Shown: positions 21,503 through 33,521 of the stretch, piece after piece
Layout of the letters: each line of letters opens with the position of its first letter
Position numbering within the stretch: the stretch's first letter is position 1
Assembly: GCA_033816765.1 (NCBI GenBank)
Contig: CM066294.1
Location: 2,728,001-2,792,000 of the forward strand
Length of the DNA: 64,000 nt
Reading direction: 5' to 3'
From: Nothopassalora personata
Lineage: Eukaryota > Ascomycota > Dothideomycetes > Mycosphaerellales > Mycosphaerellaceae
Program-made: the position numbers and the translations under genes
The notes under the pieces: generated by a model
Database searches by the model: none
What the model saw: the letters and a program-made list of their open reading frames with translations, nothing else
What the model was told of the DNA's origin: nothing

Positions 21503-21507
21503 GTTAT

Positions 21508-23338
21508 AACGGTTACTATAGTAGTTACTACTACTATAGTTACTATATTTATAGTATATTAGGAAATATACTACTATAATACCGACTTCCGTTTATAGTA
21601 TTAGTTATATAATCCGATTTAAGTAGTTCCTTTAATTCGATTAAATTACCTCTCTACCGAGCTCGCTCGAGCTCGCGTTAGTCGTTCTTGTTCCTCGGGG
21701 TATATAGGATCCCGTTAATAGATACCTTCTTACTATTCGGAATATATAAGATCTTATTAATAGTATTAACCTTCTTATATCCCTTACTAGTATTTAGAAT
21801 ATTATCCGGTTAATTAGGATTACTACGAATATTCTTACTAAGCTACCTATATAGACGTTAATTACTACGACTATAGTTAGGAATTTTTTTAGGTCCGCCT
21901 AGGGCTAAGATACGATATTAGTTCCCGGAAGGTAGCTTAGTTATACTAGTATAGCCGCCTCGAGCCCGGCCTTTAACCTTAAAGCCGGCCTTAGCGACTA
22001 ACCCGAGGGCTCTATCTATTACCTTTTTTAATAGGTACTATATATTACGCTTCTACTCTAAATTAGTACTATAGAGGTTATTTTAGCTAAAAGGTACTAA
22101 CTAAGGACGATTTAGTTACTCTTTATAGGTAATATAGTTTCTATCGCGACAATTCTTTAGGCTACAATTACTATCGTATACGGGACTTAGAGAGCGTAGA
22201 CGCTAAAGAGGATTACTCGTAGCTCGTACGGCTTATTCCTCTACTATACGTATATTAGCGGCGAGGCGTACTATATTAATTTAGTATTGCTATTCCTAGA
22301 TCTCCCGCTCCCGGATCTTGTAATCCCTTATAGCCTCTTCGCGTCTCCTCTAAGCTTACTTACGTTAGAACTATACTATCGGGTCCTCTTATAGCTAGGT
22401 TAGCTAGTACTAAGGTAGTATTAGCGTAAATTAACTAAAGGTTAGCGGTTAGACCGACGGCGCTTATACCTAGGCGTTAATCCTAGGATACTAGTAGACT
22501 TATAGCTATAGTATACTAGGTATAGTATATAGTAGTATTAGTATCGTAGGTATAGACTATAGTATCTAGGTATAAGGTAGTATAGGTACTTAGTAGAAAG
22601 TCGCCGGCATACTACTCGGATACGATACGGACAGAAAGTACTAGCTACTTATAAGGGTAGCCTATAGCTAACCCTTACATGTAATATAGCTATGCCTAGC
22701 TTAGCATACCGTACGTGACGCGTATACGTACACTAGGAGACGCGTATAGCGTCGATAGAAGAAAGTAAGCTTTAGTTTATCTACGATTAGAAGATCGTAG
22801 GCGTACTATATATTACGACATCCCCTTATAGCCTTACGGCCCTTACACTACTAGACTAATAGTAGTTACCGAGAAGACCTAGAGATACTCTTCGACGGCT
22901 ATACGCTTATCCTTACGGGTATCGACTACTATAAGTAGGAAGTAGCTAGCCTAACGCCTAAGCTATACGTTTAGCTTCTATATTTATCTTACTAATAATA
23001 GTAGTACCTTTCGAGTCGTCGTAGTAATTAAGCTTTCTACCCTTATTTACCCTATAAGAGGCGTAGTTAGTATACTCTATATAGCTATCTTACTATCGCT
23101 AGGAGTAGTCGTAGTTAGAGAAGCGCTTCCTACCTTCTTTATCGCTACCGTCCTCGGCGGAGGCTTGCTTAGTATTACAAGGGTAGTACCTAATATAGTA
23201 GTAGAGGTAACACCGCTTACCGTATATAATATAGCTAATTGGTAGTTTACGCTCCTTATTATTTATATTTTATAGATTATTTATCGAGTCTAGAGTATCT
23301 TAATCTTCGTTACCTATTATAGTACTTACTTTTACGTT
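21508..23338. repeat. RIPped repeat DNA, unclassified
   Basis: AT-rich, TpA-rich sequence continuing the DNA left of element C. A minus-strand frame at about 22980-23330 reads in fragments (for example YNRWRRLRYS or RKLNYYDDSKG in different frames), but no domain is secure. Bases 22649-22757 are an inverted homologue of 5131-5240. No intact gene is visible. Confidence 0.5.
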
Positions 23339-23343
23339 CGTAC

Positions 23344-23549
23344 TATCACGTTACAAGTGGTTAGAAGTCATAAAATGGGCTTATAAAGGTGTTTTAAAAG
23401 TAGATAGTAGATTACATGTGTCTAAGCTAGAATCGAAAGAGCTGCTTATGGAAAGGCTACAGGTGACTAATTAATGTCACCTAATTCTTAGCCGCTGCTA
23501 CCTTAGGTTTAATTAGGCTATAGCGCCGGTATACGCTTAGATCGTAACA
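23344..23549 (-). repeat. 3' LTR of element D
   Basis: A 206-bp LTR matching 30173-30378 with mainly transition differences. Its minus-strand start reads TGTTACGATC. It is preceded on the plus strand by CGTAC. Confidence 0.88.
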
Positions 23550-24780
23550 CACCCCCTTAGCTCGTGCGGCTTATAGGTGAATAAGCTAATCGCATGTAAT
23601 CGCGTGTACCCTATCTATTACCTATTACCCTACCTACCCACCTATAACGTAAGGCGTCGTTACTGTACGCTTATTAGAGCTCTATTATAAGCTACATAGT
23701 AGGGCGCTAAGTTAGCGTTTTAGGTGAGGCTATTGTCCTAGCCTCACATCCCTATTTACAATCTTACTAAGTCCCTCATACTGTAGTTAACCTATATAAT
23801 AGGTTCTAAGCGATGTGATTCTTATCCGGTGGGGTGGCTAAGCTGTTCTTATAGCACTAAACGGTAAGGCGTACTATCTCCCTACATTTTAACGGACATG
23901 TAAGGTTATAGGTTCGAGTCCTAGGGGTTATTATATCTACTGAATTTATTGCTTAGCCTATCGTCCGCTTTAATGTCCGCTCTATTCTTAATTAAAATCC
24001 TAGGTGTCATAGTACGCTATTGCTTCGGCAATTAGGGTGCCTTACTGCTATCTAATAACTACGCATATGTAACTTCGGTTACGGTCTTAGAGAACTCCGC
24101 TTCCTGCCTTAGGTAGAGATTACTATTTAGCTACGTCCTAGTAGGAACTCTTTTGCCTAATGAAAGGTCTTTATAGCTTATAAAGGCCTTATCTTTCTAC
24201 TTAGAGTAAGGATAATCCTATCGACGGTAGTACTGTAGGTACTACATGCCTAGCGGGTAGAGATGTTATCTCTAAGTAAGGTAAGGACGATAATAGAGGG
24301 ATTAACGATAATGTTATAGCGTTCGTTATAATATAGTAACGGAGGTGGTGATAGTAATGCTAATGTTGCTAGCAGTAGGGAAGTTAATAGTGTTTCGGCG
24401 CTCGTAATTAGCTACGCCGTTACTAGTGCGCATGCGCTACACCGCTACTAGTAATAGGGGTGTTTCCGGTCCTTTTGCTATGGGCTAATAGGAGTCCGAG
24501 AAACACCTACTAGTGATGGTAGTGCTAGGGTAGCGCCGGTAAATGGTAGACGCTTACTCTAGCGGTAGTACGGAGCCGGCGGCGCTAGGCGGTTAGAAGG
24601 AAAAAAGGGAAGTCGCGCTTAGTAGTAGCTAATTACTATGTCGTTCTACATCGCTACTGCGATGCGCCGAGGAGAAGAGTCCTATAGTTAAAGCCTAGTA
24701 CTAGTAACTGTCGAGAAGAGCTACTACTAGTGTAGTAGTAGGCCTACGCTTCTTAGGCGTTATTATCACCCCCTAAGGTA
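23550..24780. other. Long non-coding 3' region of element D
   Basis: About 1.2 kb between the polypurine tract (CTAAGGGGGTG, minus) and the end of pol. I see no coherent frame on either strand. A GGTTCGAGTCC motif at about 23911 resembles a tRNA B box, but no convincing tRNA fold goes with it. The region is RIPped but less extremely than the flanks. Confidence 0.5.
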
Positions 24781-27700
24781 ATACGGCTAGTGTTAGTATC
24801 TACAGTAGGCGCTAAGGAGCGTAGGTCTACGCCTTCCTTAGCTATGTTAAGTAGCTCCACGAAGCGCCTATGCTTTTATAGTAGTAGCAGCTTAGTGAGC
24901 CTATCTATAGGCATGTCGTTAGTATTAAGATACCGAATCTCGATATCTCCTCGCTAGTTTCTCTAGCGGAGCCAGTAGTAGTGGATGTTAATATAGCGTA
25001 GCTTAGTGTTAAGCTTTTACCCTTACTAGTTAACAAGTCGAATAGTCTAGGTGTTGTTATAGTATAGGTGTATATACTAGTTAAACTCGAGATAGATCTC
25101 GGCGAAGATACGTTCCTACTAGATTAGCTCTAATGCCGCTTATAATAGGCTAAGGAGTTCGGCTTCGGTTAAGGACTTAGTAATAGTAATCTACTTAGAT
25201 GCTTTATAGTCGACTAGTCCGCCAAAGAGCATAAAGATCTATCCGCTAGAGCTAGTCCTATCGACGTTTATGCCGTAGGAGGCATCTAATGTACCGAAGA
25301 ACTTATAGTTCTTACCGAGATGTTTAGGTTAACTATATAGGCTAGTAATGTGCTTACTAGCGCTATATATAAGGTAGAGGTTCTTAGTCTCTAGGAGGTA
25401 GCGTAGGTACTAGTCTACAAGCTTTAGATGCGTGTCTATTAGCTTAGTTAGATACTACGAAAGCATTAATAGGGAAAAGGCAATGTCCGGGCGTGTGTGT
25501 ATTACTACGAAGTTAAGGGATCTAATGCGTTGTTAGTAAGTAAGGATCTTAATAGCTTCTATAACATAGTCTTTAGGTACCGTCTAGTTAAGGTAATGAT
25601 CTACTAGCACATTTGTCTTGCGTACGCTAGTAAATATGCTGAACTTAGTAGCGAGCTTCTCGATGTAGTCCTCCTATAAGAGCTATAGTAGTCTCTTCTA
25701 CCGATCTCGTGTTACCTTAATTCCTAGAAACTAGGTAAGATCTCTAAGCTCGTGCATCTCGTACTTAGCAAGTAGACGCTTCTTAATGCTAAGTGCATAG
25801 TCCTTATACTTACGGTAATATAGCATAACTAGGTCGTCTACATAAAAGAAGAACATAACCTTATTATTATAGTAGATACATTCGGAGTCCGAGAGAGGAA
25901 CTATTCTAAGGGAGGCTAGCGTCTCGGTAAGGGAGTTATACTATAACAAAGGGGACTCCTTTAGTCCGTAGAGGGCCTTAACTAGTTTAAGAGCGTATCT
26001 ATCGGTAGGGCGATCGATTCTAGGAGGCGGCTATAGATATATAGTGTATAGTAGGTCTAAGTTTAAGAAGGCGTTAACAACATTAAACTATTTAGCTTCT
26101 AGGTCGAAGCTCGCGGCTATAGTACAGTAGAGGCGAAACATACTTACTAGTAATGTAGCGGCGTATGTATCTAAGTGTATACCCTATAGATCGCCTCTTA
26201 CGTATAGCCGGGCCTTGAAGCTCTTTAGCATACTATACTTATCTAACTTGTACTTATACACCCACTTTAGCGGCAATGGTAGCTAAAGTCCGTCCTCTTA
26301 CTAAGCATTATGATCCTTCTCTTAATGTGTAGTCCATTTAAACGTGCCGGTTAAGACTGCTTTAGTAAACTCTTTAGCTATGGCTTTACGCCATTATTAG
26401 GCGAAGCGGTGCTTTATAGCGGCTCGGTAGTTTAGAGGTTCGGGCGGAAGGTCATCGCGGTGCATCGACGTAATAGTATTAACAGTACGTATAGGGGAGG
26501 ATCGGCGTGTTCGTACGACATCGTAGTGCTTACGTCCTAGGTAACGAGGTCTCGGGCGGATGCCCGCTATCTAGCTAATAATAACGTTAGCGACTATAAT
26601 ATTATATAGAGCATAGTAGAAGTAGGCGGTTCGGAGCCTCTTCCTAGTATCGGTAAGGGTGTAGTTAGAATTAGGAGAAAACTTATCCATTTAACTAAGT
26701 TCTTCGAAGGGGATTGCTAAAGGAGGAGCGGTAGCGACGTCTAGAGTCGTCGAAGCATCTATGTTCGAAGCATCTATATCTACTATAATCTCCTTACGGT
26801 CTTCCTCTATAAGTGCATCTATTAATTGCTTCTTAAAGTCGTTAATGTACTGTTAAGACGCGTTACTATTAACCGCGTTGTTTTAATAGCTATTGTTATA
26901 GTCGGAGTTCTCTATACTCTTATTAGTCGATGGTTCGACCCCGGATTTGACCTAGTCTCGTGAAAGTGTAGGGGTTGCAGCGTCATTTAATAACGGCTAA
27001 TTAAGTGGCTAGAAACTGCTATTACCTTTAGGTTAGTTAAATGTTACTAGCGCTCGGTGTTATAGCTAGTGTAGTTTATGCCTAAGCAGTAATTGTTAAT
27101 AGGCGTGTTAACGAGGGTTTTAATAGTGCGGCTACTATTAAGCCTATTCTTCTACCCCCTCGGCCTGTGCTGTGTCCTGCTTATAGTGAGCTACATACAG
27201 GTCGTAGTACTGTTTAGGCTCTTTAGCCGGTTCTACTGTTGCGATGTTCTTAATAGGGGTTAAGTAACTAGTAGTAAGAATTAATGGGTCGTAGAGCGTA
27301 GTCTTATTAAAGAGGACGTTCTTTACCCGCATAACCCTATCTTTCGATAGGTCCCATACCCTATAGATGTTAGTAGAGTTATAGCCTATAAGGTATCCGA
27401 TAAGTGCTCGTTCTTTAAGCTTCTTAGTCTTACCTAGTTAAGTAGTGCTATAAATGTACACGTAGGCTAGGCAGCCGTACACTACTATGTAGCCTACATT
27501 TAGTACCCTGCCTATTGCTAATTCGAAGGGAGTCTTCTAGCCTTTTAATTAGATTAGTGACCGCTAGAGAATGTAGACGGCAGCTACTATGCATTCATTC
27601 TAGAGCTTTTTAGGCAGGCGAGTATAAATATGGATTGTGCAAGACATCGTAATGATGACGCCGCCCGCTCGTTCTACTAGGTCCTAGTTAGACGCGTAGT

Positions 27701-30060
27701 TAGTAGTGTTGTGCCACTTAATTTAATTGTTATTAATGGTTAAGCGGAAGGCTATGCTAATAGCTACTTTATTATCGCTATAGAAGTAAACAAACCTACG
27801 CCTAATGAAATTAATAAAGCTAAGTAGGCTATTAAAGTAAGCTAATACTAATAGTTAGTCCCTATTCTTAATAGTAAATTAAAAGTGCCCGTAGGTATCC
27901 AAATCGTAGAAATGAACTAGGTAACGATTACTATTGTATACTAGTGTGAACTTAGCCAAATCTATAGCCACGTGCCTATAGGGAGTTATTACCCTAATTC
28001 GCTTAGTCCTATTAAACACTTTATATACCTTAGCTAGGCTACATGCTCTACAATGTGTAGTGAGGGGTGCTTTAGGTGCATCAGGGTTAATGACTACCCC
28101 CTTAACTCTAAACGGAAGCTAGTCAATGCGTTTAGCGCTAATATAGCCGAAGATTTAGTACCACTAGCGGCCTAAGAGCTTACGGTATTTAATAGGGGTC
28201 CTACTAGACGTTACTGCACCTTTAGTGCCCCCTATGCTATTTATTACTGCCATAACGGTACGGTCGCCGTTAGAGTCCTAAATAGGCGGTGTTTAGATAG
28301 TATTACCCTTACCAATTGTACTAATGAAGTGCGCTATGCGCTACTTCTTAGTAATCTTTAGTAGGATGCTCCTATCATTACTCGATAGCCATTTATAGAC
28401 CATCTCTAACTAAGGCGGTATAACTACCTTAAAGAAGGGGATTGTGCTAGTAGGGCGGTATAGGTCCATCAATTTCTTATCATTATGATAGACTAAATTA
28501 GTGCGTCCGTGCTACTAAAGTCTAGCCGTCTCTATGCGTAAGTAGGAGATAACGTTTACATAAAAGCCTAGGTAATAGGCTACATCTAATAGAGTGAATG
28601 GTATCCCCTCTATCTGTATGCGAACCTTGCCTAATGCGGCAATAGGGAATGTCGTAGTTCCGGCTTGGATTAATGAGGTGGTTAGGCGCTCTACAATAAA
28701 TTCTACGCCCTACTAGTTATAGTGATTAATGACATAGGTGTCCGAGTAGTTATCGTATACCTAGCAATCCCTAAAGTTAAAGCTTAATTGGCTTATCGAG
28801 CTCGAAAGGACAGTGAGACTAGTAAAGCCGTGCGGTGCTACTATGCCCTTAGCAATTGTCTTATCTCGTTCCTTATCCGTGCGCCTATTGCGGTTTAATA
28901 CGCCTAGTAAGCGTTCACTATTATCGCCTAAGCAGTAATTAATAAAGTGCTTCTAGCACTTCTTCCACTGCTTAGAGCGCTAATCCTTTAATAGACGCTT
29001 CTTAGGGTTAATTACATTACATAAATAGAGGTTCTTATAACAACTCTCCTTAGGCTCGCCAGTAATGTTCTAGTAGCCGCTTAGCCTATCGTTATTATTA
29101 CTACTCTTTCCTTTATTTACACCGTTACTACGGTCACGACTCTTATCGCCGCGGCTGCGACGACGGTCGTTATTATTATTCCTACCGACTGTGCCTACTG
29201 TAGGCGCTAGTAGTAGAGGCTCGTCCTCTACTAAGGGTTCGCCTATAAAGGTTACGAAGACTAATCGACCGTTCGTAGTAACTAGGGTAGTATCGCGTAT
29301 CTATTCGAGGTATCGCTCGGTAAGCTTACTAAGCGAGAGCTCATTACGCTTCTACTCGTTATATAGTAATGCTCTATAGGTAGGAGTTTTCTACTATATC
29401 GTAAGTAGGAAGTGTCGTGGTAGGTCTCCGTACTCGGTATAGTTACAATCTAGCATCTTAGTCTATAGCACTAGCTAGTCTAAACACTAGTTGTCGACCC
29501 TTCGGGCCTAGCTCTTCTAAAGCCTATTTAGCTCTAGTATAAGCTATCGCTTACGTAACATGTCATTTAGTCCGTACTAATCCTTTAGAGCCTAGACCTT
29601 ACCTCTAAGGGTACGTTTACTATGCATTAGCTCCTAGCCTAGCTCTATAGTAGTCCTAATTAGGTAGGTAACCAATTTGGACCTTACGGACGTAAAGATA
29701 TCATACATCCGCTACCTACGGTCGGCGTCTAACTGGCGGAGCTTAATAAGCTCCTTGTCTTTAGCCGTAGCGTCTTTAGCAGTATATACTAATTGGATTT
29801 GCTCGAACGTTAAGTACACCGGCTCTATTAGCTCGGTAGTAGTGTCGTTCGGATCCATATACTTCTAGATGTTTAGAGACTTAGCGTAGAGCTCTAACTG
29901 ACGGTTAAACTTGTCCTATTAGTTATAACTCTTAAGAACGATAGTAGCGTGCGGCAAAGCACCGGTACTACCGGGTGTCTCGGTAGTCGCTATAACGGTA
30001 TTAATAGGCCTAATGAAAGTTCCTATAGGTCCACTAGGGTTACTGCACTACTATGTAATA
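24780..30060 (-). pseudogene. Element D Copia gag-pol remnant
   Basis: Reading through RIP stops on the minus strand gives the Copia order gag, protease, integrase, RT, RNase H. Gag is at about 29100-30000. Integrase spans about 27150-28250, with an HHCC-type THCRACSLAK near 28050 and the typical end RVKNVLFNKTTLYDP at 27290-27330. RT spans about 25600-26650 with the active site FYVDDLVML near 25830. RNase H ends near 24850 in a TKLLLL-type motif. Integrase ahead of RT distinguishes Copia from Gypsy. The only sizeable open stretch left is 27144-27332. Confidence 0.85.
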
Positions 30061-30172
30061 GTTGTTAATAGGATAATGATAGATCCTACTGGTTTTTAAT
30101 AACGATGTAAAATCTGCTCTAGGGCTTCGTTTTATGTAGCGAACGTTAGTGAGCGCCTATCGGGCTTATAAC

Positions 30173-30378
30173 TATTACGTTATAAGTGGTTAGAAGTTAT
30201 GAAATGGGCTCATAAAGGTGTTTTAAAAGCAGATAGTAGATTGCATGTGTCTAAGCTAGAATTGAAAGGGCTGCTTATGGAAAGGCTGTAGGTAACTAAT
30301 TAATGTCACCTAATTCTTAGCCGCTACTACCTTAGGTTTAATTAGGCTGCAGCGCCGGTGCACGCTTGGATCGTGACA
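30173..30378 (-). repeat. 5' LTR of element D
   Basis: A 206-bp LTR starting TGTCACGATC on the minus strand. It is less mutated than the 3' copy, with more CpA/TpG retained, and is followed by CGTAC at 30379-30383. Confidence 0.88.
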
Positions 30379-30383
30379 CGTAC

Positions 30384-30738
30384 GGATAAAAGATAATAGT
30401 AATACTAAGAGAAAGCTTACGGCGGATAAAAGATATTTTAACTTACTTTAGGGACGCGTCGTAGGAAATAGCCAAAGTTCCGCTATAATTACTTAGCGCT
30501 CCGCCGCTTACTATTCTATAGTAGAAAATACTCTATCTATCTTCCTCTTAGTTAATCTAATTACTACCCTTATAGTAGCGGTTAGTATAGTAGGTAAGAA
30601 TACTACCCGGAAGGATAAGAATAAGAAGAAGGCTCCGGCTAAATCTTCGATCGATTTACAAAACTTAATATCGAAATTATAGCCGCTAGTATACGCGCTA
30701 TATTAGGTAGACAAGCATCGCGAGGACCCGCTTCCTAG
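30384..30738. repeat. RIPped flank up to the euchromatin boundary
   Basis: TpA-rich RIPped sequence outside element D. Minus-strand fragments such as YSGTLAISYDASLK suggest an old coding repeat, but it cannot be identified. Composition becomes ordinary within tens of bases after 30738. Confidence 0.55.
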
Positions 30739-30909
30739 ACACAAGGCAAAGAGTGGTTCTGCGCGTAGGATGCCGAGCGACACGTCTTCGAGTACGCTAA
30801 ACAGCTCAATGCATCCGAGCCTGCACCCGACAAGATCATCTTGGCTGAGCCCGAGTCCGAGGACGACTGGGCCACGGCCAAGTACCCATCAGCATTGCAT
30901 ATCACCTGA
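30739..30909 (+). pseudogene. Truncated C-terminal exon remnant at the RIP boundary
   Basis: After a CTTCCTAG acceptor-like sequence, a plus-strand frame of 56 codons reads TQGKEWFCA, stop, DAERHVFEYAKQLNASE, and ends ALHIT at a TGA. The single internal TAG (30766-30768) is a CAG-to-TAG change of RIP type. The rest has ordinary codon use. It looks like the 3' end of a gene whose upstream part was lost to, or mutated with, the repeats on the left. Family not recognised. Confidence 0.35.
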
Positions 30910-31465
30910 TGGTCACTAGCACAAAGCGCACACCACTCGATCCACAGCTCGTTGCGTTGCATAGCGATGTCTAGCTATCTGTAGCAGCTGTTTGCATCGA
31001 AAGTGCTCCCAATACGACGAGGAGTGGCGTACAGCTGTACGAACAAAGGAGACGCGAAGGAGGCTATGCTGGAGGAAGCCGGGCAGATGTTTGAGGAGTG
31101 TGTTGACACTCTGGTTGAGGAGAGGGAGGGCTCTCGGGGTTGTATAGGCGAGAAGGCTTAACTGCGAGGCTTGTACAAACGAGAAGGACGCATTTACTTT
31201 GTACTTCGATCGCTGTACTAAACCTCTTTCTACACCTCTTTCTACTAAAGTGACGTGCGTGGGAATTCAACGCGCGAAGATAGGAGAGAGAGTAAGTAGC
31301 AGAGGATCGATTCGTTTGCTCGTATCAATTCGTAAAGGTCATGATCGCATCATTCTCATCATGAAAGAAGTCGTTAAACGCTTCGACGCGCCATCGCATC
31401 GTAATTCGTCATCGCGCCATCTCATTAGCACCATAGCTTCCTCAACCGCGAGTACGCAAGCCACT

Positions 31466-32831
31466 CTAACCGATCTCAATAACCTCGACCTCGAAAGCGC
31501 GCTTTCCAAGACTCTGGTAGCGTGCCTTAGCCCACATTTCCTCATCTGGCCACACCCACTCATCCTCCCAATCGAGATCGAAGTCCCCGTTCCTAGCTCC
31601 TGGCATGTGCTCCCAGCCCACAGCCTCCCCGAACTCGAACCAGCCCTCCTCACTCTCAAGCCTCAAGTCCAGCGCCAGCTCATGGAAGGCCTTGTGGACA
31701 CACACCACGCAGGTGCAATCGTTGAAAACGCCATCATGCTTCAGGTGGTAGTGGCGGCCGATGACGCTGCGTGGAGTCTCGCAGAGGGTGATGGAGACAT
31801 TCTGCAGAGCTGAGTGCTGGCGTAGCTCATGAATCAGGGACATTGTGTTCCGACCAATACTACCGGCACCGTGAGTGTCGATCAGGGCGACGTTCTCGAG
31901 GCGGATGGAGGTGATATCAGGGTGGTGGCCGAGGAAGTCGAGGAATGCCGGTCCCTTGAGGGTGGCGGGCTTGTCGCTGTCGCTGATGATGCTAAGGCTG
32001 CGAAGGTTCGGAAGGTCGGCTGAGCGGAAGATGATGTCTGCGATGGTTTGCTCCTCGCTGCGGTCCCTGAACTTGCCGTATGGTTCGTTGAGATAGATTG
32101 CGAGAGAGTGGAGGTTGATCATGTGGGATGAGAGCATTCGAAAGGTCTCCTTGGCGCCACCATCGAATTCGGTGATGCAAGTACTCAAGAGCTCGAGACT
32201 TCCGATGCGGGTGGCGATGGCTTCGAGCTGCGAGTGCGGGACTGGGATGCCCTCTTCAGGGAGCTTAGAGATCTGAGGAGTGTTAGTGAGTGCCTGGGCT
32301 CTTTTGATGCTAAAGAAAGACTTACATCCAAGGTGCCGTCTTCGTTATAGTCGAGATAACCAAGGGAAAGGTGTCCTAGGCGCGGGTTGAAGGTGAAGGA
32401 CTCACGGAAAGCGTAGGCTACCTGTACAAAGTAGTCGTGGTAGTTGTGGACTTTGGTCATATCCGGAGCCAGCTTGGTCATGTCTGAAGTCATCTTGGTC
32501 ATATCTAAAGACATCTTGATGGTGTTGTAGATGTTGTAAGTGGCGAGTTCGTGGCTAATAAGCAGCGAGAACTTGTCCTGTGGTAATGATAGTGTTTAAT
32601 TCTCGTAGTTACTGTGAAGTGTGAGGTGATATGTGATTGTTTTTGGAAGCAAGTTGCTATCGTGCTGCAGAAAAAGTCGTGGATGTATGGAAGAAGTTGT
32701 TGAAGGAGGAATGAGTTGAGATGGATAGAAATAGTTGCCCTTACCATTGTCGCCATTGACAATAAGCTCAGACGTGCCGACTGTTTCACTTTCGGTACGG
32801 CAACAATAGGAAGTGAAGCTCTATTGACCAT
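31466..32831 (-). CDS. Uncharacterised protein, three exons (F-box/LRR-style hypothetical)
   Basis: Model: exons 32745-32831, 32326-32577 and 31466-32272, 381 aa, all introns in phase 0. Intron 1 is 167 nt (GTAAGG..CAG) and intron 2 is 53 nt (GTAAGT..CAG). Exon 2 starts DKFSLLISHELATYNIYN. Repeated MTK motifs follow (MTKMTSDMTKLAPDMTK). Exon 3 has Leu-spaced segments (LPNLRSLSIISDSDK, DITSIRLENVALID) reminiscent of the irregular leucine-rich repeats in fungal F-box-type hypotheticals. A canonical F-box was not seen and function is unknown. The short first exon is the least certain part; translation could begin at the ATG of exon 2 (32514). Confidence 0.65.
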
Positions 32832-33326
32832 CTTCCAACCACCTGAAGTTGCTTGGTCCCGTGATCAATGAAGTCCTGGGACGTTACAATGTTGGTAAAT
32901 AGGGGCCGGCAACGTGGCACCAGTCTTCGAATCAGTATCAAATCTTGGTATATGCCTTCAGAAGTATGGGTACAGATCATACCGATCATACCATGAGACA
33001 TGGCTCTTATCGGCGCTCAATGACCAGGACCCAAATCATTCATCGCGACTTCAAGTCGGCAGCGAAGCACATGCCGGTGACAAGCATGCCGACACAGTGG
33101 TGAAATCACGTATAGCACTGCCACCACCGAACTGATGCACGAGCATGTGAAAATGTTGTTGCCACGAAGTAAAGTGAAGTGAAGTGAAGCAAGCTGGTTC
33201 GCGATCTCCCACCTCAGACCCCACTCCCCGCTAACCCCACAGCACCCGAGCTCCGAGACCAAATCTTCCTCATCGCAAGACACATGCACCTCCATCGCCC
33301 ACCGCCTCTCATAACACATCGATAAC
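32832..33326. other. Intergenic, divergent promoter region
   Basis: Separates the minus-strand uncharacterised gene from the plus-strand Tom6-like gene. Apparent frames here are not coherent. A short tandem AAGTG repeat (about 33170-33190) is present. I see no other feature. Confidence 0.5.
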
Positions 33327-33521
33327 ATGCCTCCAAAGACCCAACAACGAAACGCTCTCACCGGCCGTGGCGGCGCACCACGCAAAGGCGGCATCGCCAG
33401 CGAGACATACGCCTTCATCACGTCTCCAGACAACCGAAGCGTCGTGACCAGTGTAGCGTTCTTCGCCGCCGGCGTTGCTTTCCTACACAGCAGTTGGAGC
33501 GAGATCTTGTTGCCACCGTGA
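33327..33521 (+). CDS. tom6: Tom6-like subunit of the mitochondrial outer-membrane translocase
   Basis: A 64-aa protein: a short basic, Gly/Arg-rich N-terminus (MPPKTQQRNALTGRGG) is followed by TSPDN and one hydrophobic segment (SVAFFAAGVAFLHSSW, about residues 42-57), ending EILLPP. Size, TSP-N-x-x-VV context and C-terminal anchor match fungal Tom6, a small stabilising subunit of the TOM core complex in the mitochondrial outer membrane. The stop lies in CCGTGAGTA, which also looks like a donor site, so a spliced longer form is possible; the family length argues for the stop. A 248-codon antisense frame over it is rejected. Confidence 0.72.
   Translation: MPPKTQQRNALTGRGGAPRKGGIASETYAFITSPDNRSVVTSVAFFAAGVAFLHSSWSEILLPP

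Larger units (their letters stand above)
23344..30378 (-). mobile_element. Element D: RIP-killed Ty1/Copia retrotransposon
   Basis: A 7,035-bp element on the minus strand with 206-bp LTRs (23344-23549 and 30173-30378) and target duplication CGTAC (23339-23343 and 30379-30383). A polypurine tract adjoins the left LTR (23550-23560). Directly inside the right LTR, GTTATAAGCCC (30162-30172, minus) resembles a site complementary to an initiator-Met anticodon arm, as used by half-tRNA-primed Copia elements. About 1.2 kb between the pol end and the 3' LTR is non-coding. Coding parts are full of RIP-type stops. Confidence 0.9.

Noticed and set aside
23830..23945. tRNA-like sequence in element D non-coding region
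   Set aside because: A B-box-like GGTTCGAGTCC is present, but D-arm, anticodon stem and acceptor ends do not pair convincingly.
1..30738. CRISPR array or prokaryotic mobile system
   Set aside because: Direct repeats here are LTRs with eukaryotic retrotransposon content; no spaced short repeats are present.
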